This document shows positions 40,446 to 50,061 of a stretch of 64,000 nucleotides of DNA, piece after piece. Where the stretch lies: positions 1,676,501 through 1,740,500 of the forward strand of contig NZ_AP026708.1 of the NCBI RefSeq assembly GCF_026000375.1. The letters run 5' to 3'. Positions within the stretch are counted from its first letter, which is position 1. Each line of letters starts with the position of its first letter. This DNA is from Pseudodesulfovibrio portus. GTDB taxonomy: Bacteria > Desulfobacterota > Desulfovibrionia > Desulfovibrionales > Desulfovibrionaceae. A program made the position numbers and the translations under genes. A model generated the notes under the pieces. That model saw only the letters and a program-made list of their open reading frames with translations. It was not told the origin of the DNA and searched no databases.

Positions 40446-40988
40446 ATGAAAAGATTGTTATTGCATATCTGTTGCGGCCCGTGTTCGATCACCACGCTGA
40501 AGACCCTGCTTGCCCAAGGGTTTGAGGTCACCGGGCTGTTCTACAACCCGAACATCCACCCGCTCATGGAGTACGTGAAGCGGCGGGACGGCTGCATCCA
40601 GGTGGCCGAAAAACTCGGCATCAAGGTCATCGTCAAGGACGGCGAATACGACCCGCAAAAATGGTTCAGGGCCGTGGCCCACCGCGAGAACAACCGGTGC
40701 TTCCACTGCTATGCCATGCGCATGGAACGCACCGCCCAGATCGCCAGAAAGGGCGGATTCGACTATTTCACCACCACCCTGCTCTATTCCAAGCACCAGA
40801 AGCACGACGAGATCGCGGCCCTGGGCCGGGACCTGGAAACGGAAAAGACGAAGTTCCTCTACCACGACTTCCGCGAGGGCTGGAAAGAGGGCATCGACGT
40901 GTCCAAGGAATGGGGCATCTACCGCCAGCAGTATTGCGGCTGCCTGTACAGCGAAAACGAGCGGTACAAGAAGGAATTGGGAGACTAG
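40446..40988 (+). CDS. queH: Epoxyqueuosine reductase QueH
   Basis: This 180-residue enzyme does the last step of queuosine synthesis, reducing epoxyqueuosine in tRNA. Residues 2-16 (KRLLLHICCGPCSIT) carry the CC-G-PC iron-sulfur/metal motif, and further cysteines lie in RCFHCYAMRMERTAQIA and QQYCGCLYSE. MKRLLLHICC is the start; an in-frame stretch of 54 residues upstream runs through the intergenic repeat and is not family-like. It is short but of normal QueH length. The small membrane-protein gene follows three bases after the stop. Confidence 0.93.
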   Translation: MKRLLLHICCGPCSITTLKTLLAQGFEVTGLFYNPNIHPLMEYVKRRDGCIQVAEKLGIKVIVKDGEYDPQKWFRAVAHRENNRCFHCYAMRMERTAQIARKGGFDYFTTTLLYSKHQKHDEIAALGRDLETEKTKFLYHDFREGWKEGIDVSKEWGIYRQQYCGCLYSENERYKKELGD

Positions 40989-40991
40989 GCC

Positions 40992-41348
40992 GTGCGCGGG
41001 GTGACCGGTTTCCTGATGCGGCGCGGGGTCGTGCTCTCGGCCTTCCTGCTCCTCAAGCTGGCGGCGGTGATCACGGCCGGGACCACCCTGGGCAGTGTCG
41101 AGGGGTGGACCATCGGCATCCTTTCGCTGGCCGTCTACGCGACCATTGCCTGGTTCGCCCACAGGAACCGGGTCATCTCCATCTGGGCCATCACCGTCAT
41201 CATGCTCTACGAAGGCTCGGGCGCGCTGATCACGGGAATCCAATACTTCAACGCCGCCCCGGCCATCGGGATCATGGGCGTCACGGTGGCCGTATACCTG
41301 GTCCTCGGCGCGCTGGTGGTCTTTTCCAGCCGCCACAGGGGGCAGTGA
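40992..41348 (+). CDS. Small four-helix membrane protein, function unknown
   Basis: This 118-residue protein starts at GTG and has four hydrophobic helices with short loops (FLMRRGVVLSAFLLLKLAAV and on). It lies three bases after queH and two before the HemW-like gene, so the three are one operon. No family is recognised and no link to queuosine is evident. Confidence 0.7.
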   Translation: MRGVTGFLMRRGVVLSAFLLLKLAAVITAGTTLGSVEGWTIGILSLAVYATIAWFAHRNRVISIWAITVIMLYEGSGALITGIQYFNAAPAIGIMGVTVAVYLVLGALVVFSSRHRGQ

Positions 41349-41350
41349 CC

Positions 41351-42583
41351 ATGGGCAGGATCTACGGCGAAGACGTTCCCATGAAGCCCGCGTTCCCCGA
41401 CGCAACCCCCAAGAAGAAGGAGACGACGGGCATCGACGACAAGGGGCTGCTCCTCTACATCCACGTCCCGTTCTGCCGTTCCCGCTGCACGTACTGCAGC
41501 TTCCACTCCCAGTCCTTCAACCAGGTCACGTTCGCCTGGTATTTCAAATTATTGCTCGACGAGATCGCCCTCTGGGGCAAGCGACTGAAAAAGCCCGTCC
41601 TGCGCACCATCTATTTCGGCGGCGGCACCCCGAGCCTGATCCCCCTGAACAACCTCGATCAGGTCATGAAAGCGCTGGCCGACAATTTCACCTTCAACCC
41701 GTCCATGGAGGTGACCCTGGAGGCCAACCCGGACTCGGCTCAGGACACGAGCTATTTCAGGGGGCTGCTGTCCATGGGCTTCAACCGGCTGTCGCTGGGC
41801 ATGCAGTCCCTCAAGGACGAGGACCTCCAGATCATGGGGCGGCCCCACTCGGTGGCCATGACCCTGGCCTCCTTTGAGGCGGCCCGGCGGGCCGGATTCG
41901 GCAACATCGGCCTGGACCTGATCTGGGGGCTGCCCAACCAGCGGCTCAAGACATGGATGGACCAGCTCAAGCTGGTGGCCGACATGCGCCCGGAGCACAT
42001 TTCCGCCTACAACCTGACCCTGGAGGAAGGCACGGTCATGGCCGATCGGTGCGCGCCCGGCGGCGACCTGACCCTGCCCCAGGACCAGGAGCAGGGGCGC
42101 ATGTTCATCTACGGCGCCGAGTACCTGGAATCAATGGGCTACATGCACTACGAGGTGTCCAACTTCGCGCGCATGGGGTTCATGTCCAGGCACAACGCAG
42201 GCTACTGGGACGGTTCGGACTATCTGGGACTGGGCCCGTCGGCGGTCTCCACCCTGGGGCGGCGGCGGTTCACGGTGCCCAAGTACATGGACGAATACGA
42301 CGCCTTCGTACGCGGCGGGCTGGTGGGCAGCGACTACGAGGACCTGTCCGACGACGACCTGCTCAAGGAGATGGTCATGCTCTCCCTGCGCACCGGCAAG
42401 GGCCTCGACCTCAAGGAATTTCGCAAGCGGGCCGGGTACGACCTGATCAGGCGGCAGGAGCCGCTCATCACGGCCCTGCACAGGGAGAACCTCGTGCGCA
42501 TCAACCGGGGCAGGCTCCGGCTGACCAAAAACGGCATGCTCGTGTCCAACGTGATCATCAAACGGCTCGCCTTCGGAGATTAA
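41351..42583 (+). CDS. HemW-like radical SAM protein
   Basis: This protein of up to 410 residues has the radical-SAM cluster motif HVPFCRSRCTYCSF (C-x3-C-x2-C, about residues 40-53) and the FGGGTPSLI and EANPD family segments. The C-terminal HemN-type domain includes HYEVSNFARMG and GLGPSAVSTLG. HemW is a haem chaperone related to oxygen-independent coproporphyrinogen oxidase, and this length fits HemW. A 40-residue N-terminal extension precedes the core; the start could be MKPAF instead. It is tightly linked to chrA (next base). Confidence 0.9.
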   Translation: MGRIYGEDVPMKPAFPDATPKKKETTGIDDKGLLLYIHVPFCRSRCTYCSFHSQSFNQVTFAWYFKLLLDEIALWGKRLKKPVLRTIYFGGGTPSLIPLNNLDQVMKALADNFTFNPSMEVTLEANPDSAQDTSYFRGLLSMGFNRLSLGMQSLKDEDLQIMGRPHSVAMTLASFEAARRAGFGNIGLDLIWGLPNQRLKTWMDQLKLVADMRPEHISAYNLTLEEGTVMADRCAPGGDLTLPQDQEQGRMFIYGAEYLESMGYMHYEVSNFARMGFMSRHNAGYWDGSDYLGLGPSAVSTLGRRRFTVPKYMDEYDAFVRGGLVGSDYEDLSDDDLLKEMVMLSLRTGKGLDLKEFRKRAGYDLIRRQEPLITALHRENLVRINRGRLRLTKNGMLVSNVIIKRLAFGD

Positions 42584-43732
42584 ATGCGCCCGTCCCTTTT
42601 TCGCATATTCATCCGCTTTCTCAAGCTCGGGCTGACCGCCTTCGGCGGTCCGGCCATGGTGCCGTACATCAGGACCATGGCCGTGGATCGGGAACAATGG
42701 CTCGACGAGCGCACCTTCCGGCTGGGTATGTCCGTGACCCAGATCATTCCAGGGGCCACGGCCATGCAGGTGGCCGCCTTTGTCGGACTGCGCGCCCGGG
42801 GCGGGCCCGGCGCCCTGGCCGCCTACCTCGGGTTCGGCCTGCCCGCCTTCCTGCTCATGCTCGGGCTGTCCGCCCTGTATTTCTCCACCCGCGACCTGCC
42901 TGCCGTCATGGCCGCGTTCAAGGGCCTCCAGCTCGTTATCGTGGCCCTGATCCTGCACGCGGCCATCAATTTCGCCAAACGCTACCTCGACTCCCCGGCA
43001 GCCCAGTTGCTGGCCTGCGTGGCCGGCGTCTGGCTGGGGCTCAGGGGCAACCCGATCCTGGCCCTGGCCGTGGTCTGCGTGCTGTCGATATTCGTGTTCA
43101 GGCAGGAACAGGGGACCCTCCCCGCCAAACCCGAACGGATCGACACGGCCCCCCTGCGCTTTGCCGGGCTGCTCGCCGCCGCCCTGGCCGTTTTCGTGGG
43201 CGCGTTGTACATCCTTGACCCGGAATTGTTCCGGCTCGGCCTGCTGATGATCAAGATCGACTGCTTCGCCTTTGGCGGGGGGTACGTGTCCGTGCCTCTC
43301 ATGCTCCACGAAGTGGTCGAGGTGCGCGGCTGGCTGTCCGGCGTACAGTTCATGGACGGCATCGCCCTGGGCCAGGTCACGCCCGGCCCCATCGTCATGA
43401 CCGGCGCGTTCGTGGGCTACGCCATCGCCGGGGTGACCGGAGCGCTGGTGGCGACCATAGCCGTGTTCTCGCCGTCGCTGATCTTTCTGTGCGCGGCCAT
43501 GCCGTTCGCGGACCGCCTCCTGGCCTCGCCAATGGCCCAGCGGGTGCTCAAGGGCAGCCTCATTTCCCTGGTGGGCCTGCTGGCCGCCGTGGCCGTGCGC
43601 TTCTTCCTCAGCGTCGAGTGGGGCGTGGTCGAGGCGGTCATCGCGTTTGCCGCCTTCATAGCCCTGCGCATGAAGGCGGACATCCTCTGGGTGGTGATCG
43701 CCGGGGCGGCTGTCAGCGCACTCCTTCTCTAG
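42584..43732 (+). CDS. chrA: Chromate transporter family protein
   Basis: This 382-residue membrane protein consists of two homologous CHR halves of about five to six helices each. The first half carries KLGLTAFGGPAMVPYI and MSVTQIIPGATAMQVAAFVG; the second carries KIDCFAFGGGYVSVPLMLHE and GQVTPGPIVMTGAFVG. These are the FGG and PGP motifs of the family. It would expel chromate or act on sulfate-like oxyanions. Start is directly after the HemW-like gene stop. Confidence 0.92.
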   Translation: MRPSLFRIFIRFLKLGLTAFGGPAMVPYIRTMAVDREQWLDERTFRLGMSVTQIIPGATAMQVAAFVGLRARGGPGALAAYLGFGLPAFLLMLGLSALYFSTRDLPAVMAAFKGLQLVIVALILHAAINFAKRYLDSPAAQLLACVAGVWLGLRGNPILALAVVCVLSIFVFRQEQGTLPAKPERIDTAPLRFAGLLAAALAVFVGALYILDPELFRLGLLMIKIDCFAFGGGYVSVPLMLHEVVEVRGWLSGVQFMDGIALGQVTPGPIVMTGAFVGYAIAGVTGALVATIAVFSPSLIFLCAAMPFADRLLASPMAQRVLKGSLISLVGLLAAVAVRFFLSVEWGVVEAVIAFAAFIALRMKADILWVVIAGAAVSALLL

Positions 43733-43749
43733 CCGCTCGCCGGGCCGCA

Positions 43750-43778
43750 TTGACAGAATCGGCAAGCCGCCGTAGATG
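43750..43778 (+). promoter_or_regulatory. Possible promoter of the chemoreceptor gene
   Basis: TTGACA (43750-43755) is followed after 17 bases by TAGATG (43773-43778), which is a weak -10. Transcription would begin near 43786, about 75 bases before the chemoreceptor ATG. Confidence 0.35.
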
Positions 43779-43859
43779 TCCATAGAATGTCTAGAGTCTT
43801 AGCCGTGCGCCTGGAACACGGCTTCACCTCACTCGGGCGCTGAAACACAGGGGGCCCCC

Positions 43860-45494
43860 ATGTTCGATCCCAGAAAAGTCCCGTTCCGATTCAAACTCAT
43901 CATCGGCGTTGTCGGCATGGTGGCCGTATCCGCCATAGTCATGGCCAGCGCCATCATCTATCAGGTGGGAGCGGCCCTGAACGACATGGGCATCGACCCG
44001 GCCCTGCTGGAAGGCATGAAGCAGAATGTCCTGGTGACCATCCTCATCATCGTGACCTGCGTCATCGCCGCCGCCTGGGCCGGGGGCTTCATCCTGGTCA
44101 AGACCCTTATCAAGCCGCTGACCAACCTGGCCGCATACACCCATGAGGTGGTTCGCGGCAACTACGCCGCCACCATCGATTATCCGGCCAAGGACGCCCT
44201 GTCGGATACCATCGACGCGGTGAAAAACATGACCGGCGAGCTCAAGTCCAAACTCGGCATGGCCCAGGGACTCCTGAACAGCCTGACCCAGCCCTGTGTG
44301 GTGGTGGACCGGAACGAGATCATCACCTTCCTCAACCAGCCGGAACTCGACCTGCTGCAGATCGACGACCCGCCGGAAAAATTCATCGGCATGCACATGG
44401 CCGAATTCGTGTACAACGACATCAACCACCCGACCATGCTCGGCGAGTGCATGCGGGACGACAAGACCATCGTCGGACAGGCCACCAAGGGCACGGGCCG
44501 CAAGGGCCGCCCCTATCACCTGCTGGTGGACATCTCTCCCATCAAGGACCTGGACGGCGACATCCTCGGCGCCTTCACCATCCTCACCGAAACCACGCAG
44601 ATCGTGGAGAGCGAGGCCGAAGCACGGCACCAGACGGAACTCATCGTCGAGACGGCCGGACAGGCCGAGGACATCGCCCAACAGCTGGACGCCGCATCCA
44701 CCACCCTGGCCGATCAGGTCAACGAGGCCAGCCAGGGCTCGGACATCCAGCGCGACCGGGCTGCGGAAACGGCCACGGCCATGGAACAGATGAACGCCAC
44801 TGTCCTGGAAGTGGCCCGCAACGCCTCGGACGCGTCCGTCAACGCGGACCACATGCGCGAGCTGGCCGAGAACGGCAACGCCCTGGTGCGCCATCTGATC
44901 GAAGCCATCGAGGGAGTGGGGCAAAGGTCCGAAGGACTCAAGGAGTCCATGGCCGGACTGGACCGCAAGACCGAGGACATCGGGGCCATCATGCAGGTCA
45001 TCGACGACATCGCGGACCAGACCAACCTGCTGGCGCTGAACGCGGCCATTGAAGCGGCCCGTGCGGGCGAAGCGGGCCGGGGGTTCGCGGTTGTCGCGGA
45101 CGAGGTGCGCAAGCTGGCCGAAAAGACCATGGTCGCCACCAAGGAAGTGGACGGGGCCGTCCAATCCATACGCACCGGCACCAGGGAAAACGTGGCCGCC
45201 ACCGAGACCGCTGTCCAGGCCGTGAACGAGTCGACCGAACTGGCGAGCAAAGCGGGCGAGGCCCTCGAACACATCCTCGAAAGCGTGACCATGGCCGCAG
45301 ACCAGGTCCGTTCCATCGCCACAGCCGCCGAGGAGCAATCCGCCACCAGCGAGCAGGTCACCCGGGCCACCGACGAGATCAACACCATCTCCAGCGAGAC
45401 CGCCCAGGCCATGAATCAGGCCCGGACCGCCCTGAACGAATTGTCCGACCTGGCCGCGTCGCTCAAGGACCTGATCCAGCGCATGCAGTCGTAA
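43860..45494 (+). CDS. Methyl-accepting chemotaxis protein with PAS domain
   Basis: This 544-residue chemoreceptor has two membrane helices (about 13-36 and 57-79) separated by only about 20 residues. A HAMP linker ([20 protein letters not shown]), a PAS domain (about 140-235) and the signalling coiled coil follow. The hairpin tip [43 protein letters not shown] is canonical. With almost no periplasmic part, sensing must be done in the cytoplasm by the PAS domain, possibly through a bound cofactor. GGGGGCCCCC lies just before the ATG. Confidence 0.93.
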   Translation: MFDPRKVPFRFKLIIGVVGMVAVSAIVMASAIIYQVGAALNDMGIDPALLEGMKQNVLVTILIIVTCVIAAAWAGGFILVKTLIKPLTNLAAYTHEVVRGNYAATIDYPAKDALSDTIDAVKNMTGELKSKLGMAQGLLNSLTQPCVVVDRNEIITFLNQPELDLLQIDDPPEKFIGMHMAEFVYNDINHPTMLGECMRDDKTIVGQATKGTGRKGRPYHLLVDISPIKDLDGDILGAFTILTETTQIVESEAEARHQTELIVETAGQAEDIAQQLDAASTTLADQVNEASQGSDIQRDRAAETATAMEQMNATVLEVARNASDASVNADHMRELAENGNALVRHLIEAIEGVGQRSEGLKESMAGLDRKTEDIGAIMQVIDDIADQTNLLALNAAIEAARAGEAGRGFAVVADEVRKLAEKTMVATKEVDGAVQSIRTGTRENVAATETAVQAVNESTELASKAGEALEHILESVTMAADQVRSIATAAEEQSATSEQVTRATDEINTISSETAQAMNQARTALNELSDLAASLKDLIQRMQS

Positions 45495-45552
45495 CGCGAA
45501 CGCCACGGCAGTCGCTTCCATTTCACACTCCATATGAGGTAAGACACCGGTC

Positions 45553-46530
45553 ATGAAAAAGACACTCATCACAGGCGGCGCCGGATACATCGGCTCCCAT
45601 GCGGCCAAGGCCCTGACCAGCCTCGGGCGCGAGGTGGTCGTCCTGGACTCCCTGGTCAACGGACACCGCGACTTTCTCAAGTGGGGCCAGTTCGAGGAAG
45701 GCGACCTGGGCGACCCCGCGTTCATCAAGTCCGTATTTTCCAAACACGACATCGGCGAGGTCCTGCACTTCGCGGCCTTCATCGCGGTCGGCGAATCCGT
45801 CGAGAAGCCGGACGCATACTACGGCAACAACGTGCGCAACACCCTGAATCTGCTCGACGCAATGATGGCCGCCGACGTGAAAAGGCTGGTCTTCTCCTCC
45901 ACCGCCGCAGTGTACGGCGAGCCGGTCACCGAGATCATCGCCGAGGATCACCCGCTCTCGCCGCTCTCTCCCTATGCCTGGTCCAAGCGCATGATCGAGC
46001 AGATCCTGGCCGACTTCGACCATGCATACGGCCTCAAGCACATCTGTTTGCGCTATTTCAACGCCGCCGGGGCCGATCCCGACGGCGAGGTCGGCGAACG
46101 CCACCAGCCCGAGACGCACCTCATTCCGCTCATCCTGCATGCGGCGCTTGGCATCCGCGACAACATCACCATCTTCGGCACCGACTACCCCACCCCGGAC
46201 GGCACCTGCCTGCGCGACTACATCCACGTGGCCGACCTGGCCGACGCGCACGTCAAGGCACTGGATTTCCTGGAGTCCGGCGGCTCTTCCCGCGCCTTCA
46301 ACCTGGGCAACGGCAACGGCTTCTCGGTACGCGAGATCATCGACGTGGCCCGCGAGGTGTCGGGCCGCGACATCCCGGTCACCGAATCAGAACGCCGCCC
46401 CGGCGACTCCCCGGCCCTGGTGGCCTCCTCGGCAGCGGCCCGGGAAATCCTCCAATGGAAACCCCAATTCGCCGACGTCCGCGACATCGTCCGCACCGCC
46501 TGGAACTGGCACCAGAAAGATCTGGCGTAA
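45553..46530 (+). CDS. galE: UDP-glucose 4-epimerase
   Basis: This 325-residue enzyme interconverts UDP-glucose and UDP-galactose for sugar and envelope metabolism. The NAD-binding GGAGYIGSH (residues 8-16), the catalytic SSTAAVYG and YAWSK (Tyr-x3-Lys), and the RYFNAAGADPDGEVGE stretch are all present. It lies about 60 bases after the chemoreceptor gene. A GC-rich hairpin at about 46564-46585 follows. Confidence 0.93.
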   Translation: MKKTLITGGAGYIGSHAAKALTSLGREVVVLDSLVNGHRDFLKWGQFEEGDLGDPAFIKSVFSKHDIGEVLHFAAFIAVGESVEKPDAYYGNNVRNTLNLLDAMMAADVKRLVFSSTAAVYGEPVTEIIAEDHPLSPLSPYAWSKRMIEQILADFDHAYGLKHICLRYFNAAGADPDGEVGERHQPETHLIPLILHAALGIRDNITIFGTDYPTPDGTCLRDYIHVADLADAHVKALDFLESGGSSRAFNLGNGNGFSVREIIDVAREVSGRDIPVTESERRPGDSPALVASSAAAREILQWKPQFADVRDIVRTAWNWHQKDLA

Positions 46531-46630
46531 GAGGCGTACCCCGACAAATCAAACGTGAGCGATTAGGGTGCCGCACGGCACCCTACAGCGGGTCACCGCA
46601 CACAGTACCGTGCCAAGGGTTTTCTTTCCC

Positions 46631-46760
46631 CGACGCCGCGAGGCTTGGGAGAGTGGGTCAGCTGTGCATTTTCTCCGGGTTCCGCCTCCCGCAGCGTACA
46701 CCGGTACGTGAGGACAGGCGGGGGCCGGAAAAATGTGCAGATGGCCCGCTATCGCAAGCC
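46631..46760. repeat. Hairpin repeat at gene 3' end, copy A
   Basis: The left arm (GGCTTGGGAGAGTGGGTCAG, then CTGTGCATTTTCTCCGG) pairs with the right arm (CCGGAAAAATGTGCAG, then ATGGCCCGC...CAAGCC). The middle differs from copy B at 57243-57369 but the ends agree. The element stops seven bases beyond the sirtuin stop codon. Confidence 0.7.
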
Positions 46761-46767
46761 GGAGGGT

Positions 46768-47511
46768 CTACTCCAGCACGGCCTGCACCAGCATGGGCGT
46801 CATCCAGCCCGCCTTGCCCTGCAGGAAGTAGTCGCTGGTGCGATAGCTGTACTCGGTGTCGTAGAGATTGATCTCGATGAGGATGCCGCCGTGGCTCTTG
46901 ACCACGTAGGGAATGCGCCCGGCGGGCTGGACCGTGCCGCCCGTGCCGATGATCAGGCAGACTTCCGCCTGCTTGGCCAGCTCGGTGGCGGCATGGTGCA
47001 CGTTTGAAGGGATGCCCTCGCCGAAGAACACGAAGTCCGGCTTGAGCAGGCCGCCGCAGTCCGGGCAGGGCGGAGGCAGGGTTTCCAGGGGTATGTCTGC
47101 GGAGTCGAAGAACCTCCGGCAGGTCATGCACTGCATGCGCCGGGTGGAGCCGTGGTACTCGTGGACCACCCCGCTCCCGGCGGCCTGATGCAGCCCGTCG
47201 ATGTTCTGGGTGACGATACCGGCAAGCTTTCCCGCGCCTTCCAGTTCGGCCAGCGCGATGTGCGCCGGGTTGGGCCTGGCCCGACCGAAATTGTCGAAGA
47301 ATATCTCCTTCAGGAGCGGCCAGACCTCGTCCGGATGACGCCTGAAGTAGCTCTTTTCGAACTTGCCGGAGTCGTACTTGGACCAGACGCCCCCGGGCCC
47401 GCGGAATGGCGGCACCCCGGACTCGACGGAAATGCCCGCGCCGGTGAAGGCCATGGCGCACCGGGCCTCCCGCAGGGCATGGGCCGCATTTTCCAGGGCG
47501 TGATTGGACAT
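46768..47511 (-). CDS. cobB: NAD-dependent protein deacylase (sirtuin)
   Basis: This 247-residue enzyme removes acyl groups from lysines using NAD. It has GAGISVESGVPPFRG (NAD binding), TQNIDGLH, the catalytic His in HEYHGS, and the zinc ribbon CMTCRRFF...CPDCGG. The start MSNHALENAAHALREAR gives the usual length; an upstream in-frame ATG would overlap the next gene. It is encoded seven bases after the small anchored protein gene. Confidence 0.9.
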   Translation of the reverse strand: MSNHALENAAHALREARCAMAFTGAGISVESGVPPFRGPGGVWSKYDSGKFEKSYFRRHPDEVWPLLKEIFFDNFGRARPNPAHIALAELEGAGKLAGIVTQNIDGLHQAAGSGVVHEYHGSTRRMQCMTCRRFFDSADIPLETLPPPCPDCGGLLKPDFVFFGEGIPSNVHHAATELAKQAEVCLIIGTGGTVQPAGRIPYVVKSHGGILIEINLYDTEYSYRTSDYFLQGKAGWMTPMLVQAVLE

Positions 47512-47518
47512 GTCCGGC

Positions 47519-47971
47519 CTAGTCCCCGACGTAGTCCAGGCGCAGCTTCCCGTCCGTATCCTTGAGGATGCGGAACATGGCGTGCCAGCGATCGAAGCAG
47601 TGTTCTTCGAGATTGTTGGGGTAGGTGAGGAAGGACCGCTCAAGGGGAATCTCGGCCACCACGTATGTCTCCTTGACGAACACCAGGCTCCAGACCTGGC
47701 CCGTGACCGCCTTGTGGCGGTAGGTCGTCCCGGCCCGCGTCCGGAAGGTCTGCTCCGATCCGGTCGGGACCACGCAGACCGAATCCCAGTCGTAGTATTC
47801 CATGAACGCGTCCAACGAAAAGCTCTCGCCCTCGTCTGTGCGGTAGGCCTCCACGGCCCGCCGGAAACGATCGCCCACGTAGCTGTCGGTATAGTCGAAC
47901 ACCCCCACCACGATGAAGGCGACGGCCAGCCCGGCGAATACGACCAGTGCGCTTTTTGTCCTCTTGTTCAT
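47519..47971 (-). CDS. Small membrane-anchored or exported protein, function unknown
   Basis: This 150-residue protein has a basic start (MNKRTKS) and one hydrophobic segment (about 8-24, ALVVFAGLAVAFIVVGV), then a soluble part of mixed charge with two Cys-containing turns (DWDSVCVVPTG and LEEHCFDRWH). It may be an uncleaved anchor or a signal peptide. GGAAGGTGTC precedes the ATG. It is co-directional with and just before the sirtuin gene. No family recognised. Confidence 0.75.
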   Translation of the reverse strand: MNKRTKSALVVFAGLAVAFIVVGVFDYTDSYVGDRFRRAVEAYRTDEGESFSLDAFMEYYDWDSVCVVPTGSEQTFRTRAGTTYRHKAVTGQVWSLVFVKETYVVAEIPLERSFLTYPNNLEEHCFDRWHAMFRILKDTDGKLRLDYVGD

Positions 47972-48197
47972 GACACCTTCCCCCCCGGCACGGTGCCGGG
48001 TCCATTATTCATTAACTAAAGCCTTACCCCTGACAGGTCAAATCAAGAGGAACGGACAGTGCTGCGCCCATCCGGGAAAATCTACATGAGAATTGTCAAA
48101 TTTTAACATTTATGTAAACAATTTTCCATATTTCCCACTTTTGTAAACAAAAAATCGCACAAAAATGCGCAATGCAAGGAATTACACCGTTTATATT

Positions 48198-48216
48198 TTG
48201 GCCCTTCTCTTGCAAA
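48198..48216 (+). promoter_or_regulatory. Sigma-54 promoter of amtB-PII
   Basis: TTGGCCCTTCTCTTGCAAA has the invariant GG (48200-48201) and GC (48212-48213) ten bases apart, matching TGGCAC-N5-TTGC. Transcription would start near 48224, about 15 bases before the amtB ATG. The 130 bases upstream are AT-rich, with an AATTGTCAAATTTTAACATTTATG stretch that could hold activator sites. Confidence 0.75.
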
Positions 48217-48238
48217 CGGTGATGCCGGAGGTATAAAA

Positions 48239-49441
48239 ATGAACTTTGTGGATAATGCTTTTATTCTTATTTGTGCGGCCCTGGTCATGTTCATGACCCC
48301 GGGCCTGGCCCTCTTCTACGGAGGACTTGTCCGCTCGAAAAACGTGCTGGCGACCATCATGCAGTCCTTCATCATGCTCGGCCTGATGTCCGTGTTGTGG
48401 GCGGTGATAGGGTATTCCCTGTCGTTCGGTTCCGACATCGGCGGCCTCATCGGCGGGTTTGACTTCGCGTTCCTGAAGGGCGTGGGCATGGACGCCGCCA
48501 ACTCCCCGGCGGACAATCTGCCCCACCTGACCTTCATGATCTTCCAGTGCATGTTCGCGGTCATCACCCCGGCCTTGATCTCGGGCGCGTTCGCCGAACG
48601 CATGAAATTCGCCGGGTTCATGGTCTTTTCCGCGCTCTGGCTGATCCTGGTATACGCCCCCATGTGCCACTGGGTCTGGGGCGGCGGCTGGATGGGCGAG
48701 ATGGGCGCACTGGACTTTGCGGGCGGCGCGGTCGTCCACATGAGCTCCGGCGCGGCGGCCCTGTGCTGCGCCATCCTCATCGGCAAACGCAAGGGACACG
48801 GCTCCACGGCCTTTATCCCGCACAACCTGCCCATGACCATCCTGGGCGCGGCCATCCTCTGGTTCGGCTGGTTCGGCTTCAACGCCGGCTCGGCCCTGGC
48901 TGCGGACGGCAACGCCGCCAACGCCTTTGTCACCACGCACATGGCAACCGCCGCCGCGGCCCTGTCCTGGATCGCCGCCGAGTGGATGCACGGCGGCAAG
49001 GCCACCACCCTGGGTGCGGCCTCCGGCGCCGTGGCCGGGCTGGTCGCCATCACCCCGGCAGCAGGTTTCGTCACCCCCATGTGGGCCATCGTGCTCGGCC
49101 TGGGCGCGGGCGTGATCTGCTACGGCGGGATCATGCTCAAGAACAAGTTCGGCTACGACGACGCCCTGGACGTTGTCGGCATCCACGGCGTGGGCGGCAC
49201 CTTCGGTGCGCTCATGACCGGCGTGCTGGCCACGGTCAACGCGGAAGGATTGATCATGGGCAACGCCCATCAGCTGTGGGTCCAGTTCGTATCCGTTGTG
49301 GCCACATGGGCCTTCTGTTTCGCCATGACCTTCGTTATCTTCAAGGTGGTGGACACCACCATCGGCCTCAAGGCCACCCCGGAAGAAGAGGACAAGGGCA
49401 TGGATATCGCGGAACACAGTGAAACAGGGTATCAGTGGTAG
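48239..49441 (+). CDS. amtB: Ammonium channel AmtB
   Basis: This 400-residue channel imports ammonium at low concentration. It has 11 helices, the twin-histidine pore pair (His in VVHMSSGAAAL and in VGIHGVGGTFGA), and the WFGWFGFNAGSAL segment. No cleavable signal peptide is needed in this type. GGAGGTATAAAA precedes the ATG. The PII gene follows after 86 bases and they share a sigma-54 promoter, so expression should rise under nitrogen limitation and PII should gate the channel. Confidence 0.95.
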   Translation: MNFVDNAFILICAALVMFMTPGLALFYGGLVRSKNVLATIMQSFIMLGLMSVLWAVIGYSLSFGSDIGGLIGGFDFAFLKGVGMDAANSPADNLPHLTFMIFQCMFAVITPALISGAFAERMKFAGFMVFSALWLILVYAPMCHWVWGGGWMGEMGALDFAGGAVVHMSSGAAALCCAILIGKRKGHGSTAFIPHNLPMTILGAAILWFGWFGFNAGSALAADGNAANAFVTTHMATAAAALSWIAAEWMHGGKATTLGAASGAVAGLVAITPAAGFVTPMWAIVLGLGAGVICYGGIMLKNKFGYDDALDVVGIHGVGGTFGALMTGVLATVNAEGLIMGNAHQLWVQFVSVVATWAFCFAMTFVIFKVVDTTIGLKATPEEEDKGMDIAEHSETGYQW

Positions 49442-49515
49442 GCCAGCCTACCGGAGGGGGAGCGCACGCTCCGCTCCCTGCCCGGCCACCGGAAAGCGGT
49501 AAAGCTTTCATCTAA

Positions 49516-49866
<351 letters not shown>

Positions 49867-49882
49867 GATATGGAAACAATCA

Positions 49883-49913
49883 CCGGCCCGGATGGCACAC
49901 CGATCCGGGCCGG
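49883..49913. other. GC-rich hairpin after the PII gene
   Basis: CCGGCCCGGAT/ATCCGGGCCGG is an 11-bp perfect stem with a nine-base loop. It lacks a T run, so it may stabilise the amtB-PII transcript end or pause transcription. Confidence 0.4.
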
Positions 49914-49984
49914 CTCATCGGGCCTGCGAGGTTTGAGAGTCCCTTAGCTGCCCGTTTGCCGACCCTGTCCCCATGGTCGGCACC

Positions 49985-50024
49985 ATGGCCGGGAGAGTGG
50001 AAAGGCTCCCGGCCATGATCTTTT
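49985..50024 (+). terminator. Terminator between the PII gene and glnD
   Basis: ATGGCCGGGAG (49985-49995) pairs with CTCCCGGCCAT (50006-50016), then a T-rich GATCTTTTC follows. It ends the amtB-PII transcript; glnD would need its own promoter or read-through. Confidence 0.65.
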
Positions 50025-50061
50025 CTTGCCCCGCAACCGTCAACCGCCTAGGTTTTATGCC

